From Hymenolepis diminuta (lineage: Eukaryota; Platyhelminthes; Cestoda; Cyclophyllidea; Hymenolepididae), in the NCBI GenBank assembly GCA_900708905.1, contig CAADRB010000041.1:344267-408266 (forward strand): a stretch of 64,000 nucleotides of DNA, in the 5' to 3' direction. The position numbers and the translations under genes are program-made. Shown in pieces: positions 38,401-49,541 of this stretch (within the stretch, counting starts at the first letter, position 1; the number at the start of each line of letters is the position of its first letter). The notes under the pieces are model-generated. The model was not told where the DNA came from. It was given only the letters and a program-made list of their open reading frames with translations, and made no database searches.

Positions 38401-41400
38401 GTGAAACCGTTTGTTCAAAAACTCTAAGTTGGTTCAAAATTGAAATATCATTAATATTACTATTAATTTGCATAGAAGCGTGATTACTATGAAATTAAAA
38501 AGGTGTCAGTCAGTTCTTTATACATCCACCCTTCATCTCGTGTCATATGAGGTCTCCTAAAACTAAAGCACACCTTCAGTTATAACGACTGAAGGTGTTT
38601 TCAAAACGTTTTCAAAATGTGATAAATTGCAAACAAGGATGGGTACTGTTATCTGCAGTCTCAATCGTTTCTTAAATAGCTGAAAATATTTTGCAGAAGT
38701 CATGGTTAATGCTCAACAATTATAAAAGGATAGCGCTTAATCTTCTACACGATAAATTACTAGATAAATCTCAAATATTTCATAAATGCAGTAAGAAGAG
38801 AAGAGTGAAAAAAATTGAAATTTTTTAACCAAATCCCAAATTAGCCTCGGTTGTGCTTTAAATCTTGAATACAATATATGTATATTTTATTAAGCAATTT
38901 ATAAGAAGGCGAATATTTTAAATTTGATATTTAAAGTAAATTGACAAGTTAATAAACTTACGAAGTCCCAAAATGAATACCGCCAGAGGACTGGAAGCTC
39001 AAGTAATTGAAGAACCATGCCTCTGAGAGCCACAAGGATAATAGCCGAGAGACAGCACTACATAAAAATGGCAAAAAATGTGTGAATTTCTGAGATTAAA
39101 AGAATGAGGTTATATGCAAATATTTTGTTTAACATACACTTGGTACATGGTAGAATAGAGGGCCAGCAAAGAGAACTACAACGAGTACAAAGATGGAAGC
39201 GATAAGACTGACAAGCTGCGTTTTTCCTCCCATAGCATTCACCAGTGCAGTTCTGGAAATAGAGGAACCAACTGGATAGATTGTGAAAAATGAGCCTGCT
39301 GCGTTGGTAATTCCATAAGCCATCAGCTCCTGAAAAAAATTAAATAAGTAATGAAGAAATATCAATTAAAAATTCCCGAATATAGTTTTAATAAAATATT
39401 TTAAATGTAGCAAATATTTTACATCTTTATTAAAAATGGATAAACTTTGATCAAGTGAGACGAAAAGTGCAACAGGTCAATTATTTCATTTTTGGCCTGG
39501 TCTTGGATCCATTATTTTCACTTTATTATTGAAAATTAAGTAATTTTTAAGTGTTATCCAAAATATCACACTTTTTTGGTTTTAAAAAATTTTGTCTGAG
39601 TTTACCTGATTAGGATCCACTTTGTAGCCTTCTTTATTTCCATAGAACGAAGCGAGTGAGTAAGACAGAGCAAAACCAATTAAGGCGATCACGAATGCGT
39701 CTCCTAACACTGCTCCTGCCAGTGAGAGTTGCGGGATTTCAGGAGAAGGGAACCTAAAAATTATAAACAAATATTAGAATAATTGCAAATTTAAGGATTC
39801 AAAGCTTTTATCAACAATAGGGTGGTAGATTCACTTATTTCTTCGTTCTATTAATTTATTTTAAATATACGGAGTTATGATTTGGTCCACTAGGGAGTTC
39901 AGCCTTCGACGGGTATGTTTTCATAATCTCGCATATTTTTCATATTTCTTGCATTCAGTGGACCAATTAGCCAGGCATTAAAACGGTTCTGAGTATTTAT
40001 CTGAAAACGTATATAACTATGAATGCTTACAGTGAGCATATACGTTATCTCTGTAAATCTACTTTGACGGGGTTTTATAAATATCTGTGAACTTCAAAGA
40101 ATGAGTGAAAAACGACGCAATTAGATCAATGTCAGTACATCATAGTGATACTTACCCCGTAGGAATGGTGCCAACGACTTTGACTTTGTAGTCATCTTTC
40201 AACTTGAGGTAGAACGAGGTAACTCCTCCAAGAATTATCTGAAATACAAATCAAAATTTAGTGGTGCACTGAGGCGAAAGCTGTCTGATCAGTACTTTTA
40301 TTTTTGGAACAAGCAGTCTGCTCATTATCACGAGCGTTCAGTAAACCGCTTCCTTCAACAATAATTCAAATGTTCAGTACCTACGTAACAGACGACCCTG
40401 AAGCTACCTGTTTCAAAACTACTAATACCTTGAGGGTTTAATTTACAAGAAAGAATCGATCTAGGGATGACAAAATTCCTACAGACTATTTAAGATTGAT
40501 CCATAAGTACGTAAGTTTATTTATTCTAAAGATCTAACCTAGATTCAGAAAACAATGACTATTAGTGAAGAAATACATCAAGAAGCACTAATGAAACATT
40601 TTCTATTATCGCCACGTTAACCAGGATAAGGCGACATAACTGGTCACGAGAGTTCAAAATAATCTTTTTATTTGAATGACTTATTCATCTAAGTTACCCC
40701 ATAAAGATCGTTTGTCGTGGATTAAACATATGTACTTAGGTAAATTTTTTCATTTGAAACTAAGATAATATAAAAGCAAAATAAGTTTTTCCGCATGAAA
40801 TGTTAAAAATTTAAACGTTAAGGACAAAATAATAATCACAAATAATATATTGCAAATTGTGAAATTAAAAAGTAAGCATTTGCTAGTGAATTTCATCCGT
40901 GACGGATAATATCGGTTCAGCAGTAATTCTTAAGCGACCTCGGCAAGTATTTTTCAACATTTATCATGAAGTCAACGCGGTCCGTTAGAAGAATCAGTAG
41001 ATACAAATAATTAGGTTTTGAACCCGCACTATCGCACTCCAGCACAAAAGATGATTTATGCATTATCTATGCGGAAAATGTATGTTTTATTTCAATATTT
41101 TTAATAATGTCTTTTTAGTTTATGGAATAATTTCGTGAATTTAATTAAATAGTAAATGTAATATTTTTTGGAAAATATGAAATATTAATTTAATGCCTAT
41201 ATATTCGCATAGTAACATAATAAAATGAAAATTACAACCGTAATATCCCGATAATGCTGCAAATATTATTTAAATCTTATTATAAAAAAGACTTACAGAT
41301 TTATTTCACTGATGAACTTCGGCGATTGACCAGAAAAAGTGCCATTTTCTGGGGCTTTTTTACTAGGCTAGCATTTTTTTGGAATCTATACATAGCAATT

Positions 41401-44400
41401 AACATTAATGAGCAATTTTCAGAAGTCTATGAATAATTTCTCTTATTATCAACTTTTTCGCACACAGTTTGCCATTCATTGACAAATTCTGCAATAAAAC
41501 CGGCCAATATTTAGACATTTTTAAATAGGGATATCTATGGAAAATTTCTGAAACCTTACGTGATCTTCTTTGCATCTTTACGCGTATATGTGTTTCCTTC
41601 GGTATGTACAAAGTGCAGAAAATTATTTCGCTCAGCAGAAACAGAAAACAACTATTTAACTCTTTTCCCCTTAACACGATCTAAGGAAATGGTGCTCTTA
41701 TCAAAATGAAATCGGGGAACAGCAAAGAATAGCGTGTGGTGGTGTTGTAGAGGTAGCAGGAATTACATTACATGCCACCGCTTCGATTCATTTATATAAT
41801 TTACGTAAACTAATGCGGCTCTCGAGATGAACAACAGCAGGAGCTATTAGTTATTTTCAAGCAAAAGAAATTTTCATAGGTCAGCTGACTGAGAAGAATC
41901 ACATTCAGCCACAAATATTAACCAATTTAGACCTATTGGTATCAAACCTTTGGTCTCTGGCCCCTATCTTGACGAATGTGCACCTCATCATAATGCCGAC
42001 GACAGTATTTCCGCTTTTTGTAGTGGCCATTTGATCAAATAAAAAGTATCATTAAATGTTCTTACTAAAATACAAATCTGACAAATATTTCAGCTTTGAA
42101 AAATACTTTTTTCAGAGACCAGAGTTCGGATTGGTGTCTTTTTGAGATATTTGAGGCTTTAAGTTCTGAAATGGATTAGATTGATAGGTAATTGTGAGAA
42201 AGCTGCACCAGATGCTATTTTTCAAGAAGGAAAGTTTGCATTCATCTGTATACTAGTTCTAGAACATTTTACAAACTAATTGTTTTAATAACAGAAGAGA
42301 GCATACATTGCAAACTGCACAAAAATAGCGATTAGCTGGTATAAGTTAAGATTTGTAGCTGGCGCAAATCAAATCAACTTAACCGAGGTCAAAACAGTTT
42401 CCGGACTCATCTCCGTCCCTATCTTGAAAAATTTTACCTGTGGGATTAATCATCACAATCGCCGAATATGTTTCAAGTGGTTTCTAACCATTCACCTTTA
42501 AATTAAGTGATGTGCACATTACCACGGAGCTACCTATAATTTCACAGTCTCTCAATCAATTGACTATTTTGATACCCATACTAAATAGCATAGAAATTGG
42601 TTTTTTGGAACGGATAAAATTGTTTAAGTTGAGAAAGTCACATGAATCACTTGAACGTACCACCAAAAGTTCGATAGGAACAGGAACTTTGATGCGCTTT
42701 TTCAGGGGTGGATTTATTCGGAGTTGGAATAGGTACAGTAGAAACATACAAGCTAGTGAAAGACCGAAGGTGACCCAATTTGCTTTTGGAAGGTTTGCAC
42801 ATATTTGGTAGAAATTCTAGGAAAGTGAACATAGAAGTGTCAAAAATACTACGAAGACGGTATAAATTTTAAAAAATATATTTCCATTTTTTAAATTCAT
42901 TTATGAAATCGCCTAATAACACAATCTTGGATAGAGAGGTAGTATTAAGAAGACCACCTGATGAGAAACTCGAATTCTGCCACTCACTTTTGTAGTCAGA
43001 CTTAAAAACACTTCAACTGGTCATTCTGCTCACTAAACATGCATCGAACCCGTAAGCTCTGACTTTGTAGACGAGCACGTTAACCGTTAATGAAATTTCC
43101 AGTTGCAGTAGGAAGGGAATGGTAATTACGTCTATATATGTGAAACACAGATCTTGAACCTTAAATAGTTGTAAAGCTTGCATTAAAACGTACTAATTTT
43201 TAGACCACTCCCAGTTAAAAAAGATAGGTCTACACGAAACATGACGTGATCATGAGCATTTTTACAATGATCTTAAATCATCGGTATTAATGGCGAAATA
43301 TTAAATGAAAACATAAGATAACTTTCATAACAGTTTCAACAGTCTTAATAGATATCTTAATTTTTATTCACTTATTTCTTTGATTTTGTTTTATTTGTTC
43401 CTTCTTATTTCATTTAATCTGATTTATTAATAACTACGGAAAATGTAGGCAAAAATTATTATGGAATTAGAAAATAATAATTTCTCCGAGAATTGATAAC
43501 CTATCAGAAAATTATTTCTACTCTCTTCCGAGCGTGGTAATTCTGACAGTATCGTCCCAATCATTTTTTAAATACCAGGCATTGAAGATTTCCTCTAAAT
43601 TGAATGAAAATTTTCAGTTGTTTAAAATCTGCGACTTATGTGTACCGATTTACCACCACGATACGACTTGAAGATAGCACCTATATTCGATTTAAACCTT
43701 TGAATATTGTTGCTATTCCCACAAAAGCCTCCCATCTACAGGCATCTTCTTACAGTATTCTGTATTACTTTTGGTAGAACCGTGAATATTTGGAAAGTTT
43801 TATACATTATCGTCAAGGTCCCCGCTTTCAGGTCATGCAAGACTGTAATATTTTAAAATTAAAATAATGTATGGTACTTGATGCTTAATATTTACTTTCA
43901 GTTCGGCAGGTCCGATTGAAATGTACCGAAAACTATACTTCAATTTTCACAAATTGTCGGAACTGTTTTTTTTCATATAGAATGCATAATCGCTCGTGTA
44001 AAAATGTTTCATAATGAGTAGGAAAGAGAATGCACTTTCTAGTGGAAAAAAATTTACAAGCATGTAGCTAATGTCATTTTCTTACCAGTGGAATGTTGAA
44101 GATGCCAGTGTGTTTCTTGAGATTGAGACCCAATATCACGAAAATCTGGGAAATTCCCACGTGAACTGACGATCCCACTGTAAAACCAGCCAACATTGGA
44201 TCAGATAGAAGACTAGTCAGAAATCCTAATCGTAGAAGTCCCATTATTAACTACAATTATAAAAAATTTTAGTAGTTTTAATAAAGAAAGACGCCAATCA
44301 ACTATCGGCGATTGCGGCAATTAAGGGGTTCTAACCCTGGCTGCAATATATCTGGAATTGCTGAATGAAGACCGAAAATCCACTCAGTCAGTCTTCGTGT

Positions 44401-47400
44401 AGAAAATCATCGTAGGTACATGAACGACATCGCTCCATAAATAAACGGATATCTCCATTCAATTAAATAAATCGAGGGTGGCTTTTGCTCTTTCACCAAT
44501 GTAAATGAAAAGATTTAGTTCCATATTAAGCTGGACGTATCACCTTATAGATCGGTATGCGAGGTATAACATTGTCTCAGTTATGCAAGTGATTTTACCT
44601 ATACCCATAACTTGAGGCTGTTTTAAAAAAAACAGTAATATTGTTATACCATTATTAGAATTTGTTAAATTCATGTCGCCGGTAGTCAATTTTACAAATA
44701 TTGATAAGTTTTCCTGTGGAATGCTTTTGACACAATGTATCAAAATAATCAATCATGTGATGTAAAACATAAGGACCCGGTTATGTAAAAGCACACCAAC
44801 TTTTTAATAAATGATCTCCTAGTTTAAATTTAAATACAGATTGAATCAAACATTTACTCTTGGGCATTTAACAAAGACATAAAATAACTTTTAAAACAAA
44901 TTCAACAGTCTGAACCGGTAAGTTAATTTTCATTCACTTAATTTCTTGATTTTATTTTATTTTTCGATCCTTTTTAATTCATTTAACCTGATTTACTAAT
45001 AAGAATAAAAAATTGCGCAAAAATTAATCTGTAATTAAAAAATAATTTTTCTGAGAATTTGAAGGATCAATGTATGTTACAAGGTCAATTATAGGTAGTC
45101 CTGATCAAACATTTTTTTTAAAAATGCAATAGTCTCATTAAAAATGGATCCAAATATACAGATTGGATCAAAAACTCTAAACAAAAGTATTTAATTTCCT
45201 CAGAGACTCAAACGGGTAATAAACGCTGAAAAATAACACTATCTCAAATTCAAACTATATTGCCTTAAGGACATTTAAAGCAGATTATGACAAATTAGAG
45301 AGTTAAATTTCCACTTATTTGTGACAGCTCTGAAATAGATGCAAATTAAAGTTATGTATAAATGTAACGCAGGGGAAGATTTTAAAATATAACGCTTGCA
45401 AAGGTCGTTAAACAGCATGATGCTTAAAATATGACCATGGCTACAAACTCGCAGTAATAGGAAGAGTAGATGGCTGTACGGAACAGAGGTAAGGGAAAAA
45501 TGGTGAGTAGAGAAAACGGTAATAGTTTCCAGATTCTGGAGCCTATTTACTTAAGAAACCTACAGCTAGCCAACCATGTATTACAGGCAATGGCTATTAA
45601 GGATAATCATTCCTATTATTTGGTCTTAATGGCGTTCCTTCACTGCTAAAACTATAAGCTATCGAATGAGCACATTTTTTAGAGAAAAATTATTAACTCC
45701 CTAACATTCATTTTATGTTTGACAACTGTACAAACAAATGCATAAGAAACAATCACCGAACAGCTTATTAAAAAGGAAAAGCTCCCAACTTTCAATCGAG
45801 AATATCTTTTAAAAACAATAGATATTCAACAGTCATAGGCAGCATTTAAATAGCACGGGGTGGGCATTTGAAATGCATCTGCAATACATCTGAAGACTTC
45901 TAAACTCAAGCAGTCAAAAATAGATTGGAAACGAATATGCATGTGTGCATATTTCTTAACATTTTATCCAGCAATTTGGGATGACTTCTGAACTGTCCCA
46001 CTTATGCGAGTAACTGTGTTCTATTAATATCCTAACGAAATTTTTATTAATTTCATCAAATATAAGGATAAAACCTAAAAATAACATGCTTTTCGGTCAA
46101 TTAATAAGAAACAAAAACTAATACCTGAGGGTCGGCTGTTATTATCGTCAACTAAATTATACATATAGATCAATAAAGTTTTCTTGAAAATAGTTTAAGA
46201 ATGTAAATGAGAGTATAACTTATATTAAAGAAAAAATGAAAACAAAAAATACAATTAGTATAAAAAACATATTCATAGGCAAACAATGGTTCAAGAATTA
46301 CTCTTTATTCCGGGCAGAGTTATATTATTATCGGAGTTCGAACGTCAAACCCCATTGTACTCTACCCATTCAATGGATAAGACCGCCTCAACGATAAGTT
46401 AGACAAAATAACTCCAACAGGAGTGCAAGCTATTATTATGGTCCATTTCAAGTTTCAATAGTCAATTACGATACTGAACAAAACGTCTAGACAGTTTTCC
46501 CTGGGTGTTTATAACTATAATAAACAAATTTAGTCAAAGACTATCAAAATCGTCACCACACAGGTCCTCAAAAAATGTATCCATCATCGGAAATTAATAA
46601 ACAAACCAAAACGAGGATTTGATTTATTAGATGAAATTTATAAAGAATGGCAACGCACTTACCTGTATAATACCGACTGTGAAGGCCAATACGGAAGCCA
46701 ACAAAACACGATTCGCCGTTTCCTTTGGGTCATCCGTCGGTATGGTTGTCATTACTAGTTTTGATTCATTGACTGACGCACCGGAAAACACTGCAAATGA
46801 AAGCAGAATTCTCTCTGATAGGACAGCAGGTATACTAGCAAAATGTCTAGTTAATAAATCAGTGGACCTACACCGAGGTATTGTGCGATCGAGGCAGCTG
46901 CCAACAAGTAGGCTAATGATTGCGATAGTACCTGCAGAGTTAATTAAAGGATGAAGGAGTATGAAACAACCGGTTATTGATTATAGTGGAATCTGCTACT
47001 TACTCAAAGAAAGATGCCGTGAGGTGCCTAACAAGAAATAGAAAAAGGAAGCACACATTGAACAGTAGAGACCGTAAATCGGTGGAACAGAAGCCAACAT
47101 TGCATATGCCATTCCTGAATATGAGAACATAACATTAACAAGTATTAATACAAGTAATGCTATTACAACTCGCTAAATTTTAAACTTCAAATGAGAAAGA
47201 AATCATAAAATATAATGATTAAGTTGAAAAACATTACCTTGAGGGACATGCATGACACCGATCGTGAATCCAGTTATCAAATCATTGGCAAGCCAGTTTT
47301 TAACATCATAATGTCGAATAATATCAATGAAAGGAAAGAAATTGTACATAAAACGCAACAGCTGACTGCCGAATCCATCATTTGTATTTGGACCACAATA

Positions 47401-47577
47401 AGATATGCGAATTTTGTGGAAAGCTCTTCGTAAAATTAAGGAGGATTTTTGTCGAAAGGAAACTTGTTTAGATTTGTTATGCCTAAGATACAAATTTTCA
47501 AATTCTTCTTCTGTATAGATTCTTCTTGATCCACTTGTTATCAAACCATCGCCCGCAGAATCGATGTCAAGGGTCAT
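35431..47577 (-). CDS. SLC26A: SLC26-family anion transporter (sulfate permease/prestin type) with STAS domain
   Basis: Membrane exchanger for anions such as sulfate, chloride, bicarbonate or oxalate; the substrate cannot be told from sequence. Exons: 47580(ATG 47577)-47238, 47114-47004, 46931-46663, 44250-44086, 42816-42661, 40238-40156, 39753-39606, 39329-39138, 39057-38962, 37919-37743, 37670-37445, 37115-36877, then a tentative 19-nt exon 36303-36285 and a last exon 35570-35431, giving about 786 aa. Phases agree throughout. Family marks: VMHVPQGMAYA across exons 1-2, YFLLGTSRH, the SDPMLAGFTVGSSVHV membrane helix, KVPVPIELLV, and many hydrophobic segments. The cytosolic STAS domain starts near residue 590 (VKIVRYEGGLFY) and includes VILDCSTWTFIDVVGANTLKA, then FEKFPRSIVFISVFDA. 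A long insert sits between the first STAS strand and VILD, as in many SLC26 proteins. The join after 36877 is uncertain, and about ten STAS residues may be missing. Confidence 0.9.
36178..36216. repeat. AT-rich simple repeat
   Basis: Three short (TA)n runs separated by CTT and CG. It lies in the 3' intron region of the SLC26 gene. Confidence 0.8.
38570..38598. repeat. Perfect 11-bp hairpin
   Basis: ACACCTTCAGT (38570-38580), a 7-nt loop, and its exact complement ACTGAAGGTGT (38588-38598), followed by two copies of TTTTCAAAA. It lies in an intron of the SLC26 gene. It could be a structured RNA or the end of a small mobile element. Confidence 0.5.
42955..43095 (-). repeat. tRNA-derived SINE-like copy (B)
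   Basis: Minus strand: GGTTAACGTGCTCGTCTAC (A-box-like), AAAGTCAGAG, then TACGGGTTCGATGC (B-box-like), then a tail with GAGTGGCAGAATTCGAG and TTTCTCATCAGG. This is the clearest of the three copies. It lies in an SLC26 intron. Confidence 0.45.
43314..43500. repeat. Diverged direct repeat, copy 1
   Basis: Shares an ordered series of blocks with 44878-45062: ATAAnATAACTTT, TTCAACAGTCT, TTCACTTA..TTTCTT, GATTTTnTTTTATTT, TTCATTTAAnCTGATTTA and GAGAATT. Both copies are in the same orientation in neighbouring introns of the SLC26 gene, either side of exon 4. Confidence 0.6.
44878..45062. repeat. Diverged direct repeat, copy 2
   Basis: Partner of 43314-43500, with substitutions and small indels. 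It may be an old interspersed element or a local duplication whose exon copy was lost. Confidence 0.6.
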
Positions 47578-47590
47578 ATTCTGATTAGGA
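47578..47590 (-). other. Splice acceptor 3 nt before SLC26 start codon
   Basis: CCTCCTAATCAG is followed by AATATGACC, so the exon begins 3 nt before the ATG. This fits either a 5' non-coding exon or spliced-leader trans-splicing. Confidence 0.45.
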
Positions 47591-49541
47591 GGTTGAATAC
47601 AGATTCGTAAAACAACTAAGTAGATTTTAGATTTGAAAATGTATGTGAAAATGGGATTCTAAATGCGGACGCTGACACCTACCATCAGGTTTAAATAGTA
47701 AGTAGGACTGAGACAACCGAAAAGGTTAAATGTTCAAAAGTTATAACAAATTTCATGTATGCACAAAACATACTGGAACAATATAGTATCTTGAATTTCA
47801 TCATGTTAATTAATAGTATTTAAGGTGAAGGTAGTTTAGTTATTTATGCAAAGAAACCGAAATAATTAACATTCTCACTGAAAACGATTGGAAATAGTGA
47901 AATCTATTAAAATTATGCCATTTGATCCATTTAATTATTTAAGATCGTTAGAAAATTTTATCTTCAATTTATTTTGCATTTTTTAAATTTGTAATTGTAC
48001 TTAACCCTTTAAATAAATAACTTAATCAAAGTTATTACTAATTTTATAGGCATTAATGTTATCTTTAAGAGTTAACCTAGAAACATCGGTAAGAATGAGG
48101 GTATGAATTCATTTGTGCGATTCTCAGGCCTATTCAGGAAAGCATTTGTTAACATTTATCTTGAGTTGATGTTTAGCATGAAGGAACCTTCTCCTCATCG
48201 TCCACGAATTCCCTCACCCCTTATAATAGCCGGAATTAACCCGTATGGCTATACTCAGTGCATACGGATAAATATAAGACAGAGACCTCTAACATGCCAA
48301 ACTTCTTCAAAATCTATCTGGTAGCATTAGAATCAAATCAGAAAATATGTACAATGGGAATGAATATGCAAGATATTCAAGCCCTCAGCATGATAAGTTT
48401 CCTCTGTAGCACGATGGCTTGAGTATGACTAACTTTCCTCCACCGTCAAGTGCGTCTAGTTCGTCTATCTAATCGGTTGTATTTGATACAATATAATACC
48501 ATGTGAACAAGTAAAGATGCATTCTTTCTAAGGTCTATTGAGATTTTGTACGCAGTTCCCATTTCGTTATGAGTGTATACTTTTCAAAATATTTTAATTT
48601 CTATATAGTGAAACATTTTACGTACCCAGGTTTTTACGACCCTGCATTCATACCATAATTTTAACCATAGTGAATTTTTTCCCACAGGCCAACTGTCAGA
48701 TAAGGAAGTCGAATCCTTTATCCCCTGTGAGTATGCTGTAAGTAAGCCGAAATGACTTACTTATTTTAATTACATTTGCGTGACTTACTAAGTAGGGCTG
48801 TTAATCAAAACTGAAAACTTCTTATTCAAATATAACCGAAATATAGCTATTTTATCACTATGCGGCAACTATTTTGTTCACAGAACATAGTCATTTATGC
48901 ATATAAATTCAGATATCATCGTTATATCTTAGTGAGATTTGAAATGGGCTATACATCACCCGTTTTGTCAAGGCTAATAACCTCCTAGCTACCTGTCTAA
49001 CCGAGAGTTATACTAGATTGATCATCAACGATGGAAGTTGCCAGTGACTGAGAACACAACCGTTTTACTATTTATTTACGAAGAACAAAACTGAAATGGG
49101 AAATTGGGGAAGGGGGAAGAACATCAACGTTCAGTTGAGAACATGCCGACCAATCACCACGAAGATATTCTCAATCCAGTTAGTAACTGCAGTCAGTATT
49201 GTAAACAGTGGACTTTAGTACTCGCAGATCAGCCAGCCTCATTTCGCCCCGTCCTCTAGTTTATCTACATTATGTCTTAGGCGATAATAGAGGAGGTTTA
49301 GTGACGAAATTTTTAAATTTTCGTAAGATTGAACACTATTTCTGTTTTTGTTAATTTTTTCCACTGACTTACAAAATTAATGATTATTATACAAGCCAAA
49401 CCAAAACTTTTCCTCATATATTGTTTTTACAGGAAAAAACTTACGAATATTCATTTAAACAAGTTATATCTGATAAAGCAAGTCAGTAAATAAATAATGA
49501 TAAAACTGCAAAATTATAAAGAACAAGGTGCATGCAATAAT
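47591..49541. other. Intergenic between SLC26 and DNAH2 genes
   Basis: No exon was supported. A minus-strand AATAAA (tttatt, near 49070) lies about 470 nt past the DNAH2 stop and may be its polyadenylation signal. The 73-codon plus-strand frame at 48103-48324 has no recognisable protein character. Confidence 0.45.

Noticed and set aside
46300..46400. tRNA-like segment with a GTTCGAACTCC box
   Set aside because: No convincing acceptor stem or A-box spacing; too weak to call a tRNA gene or a SINE copy.
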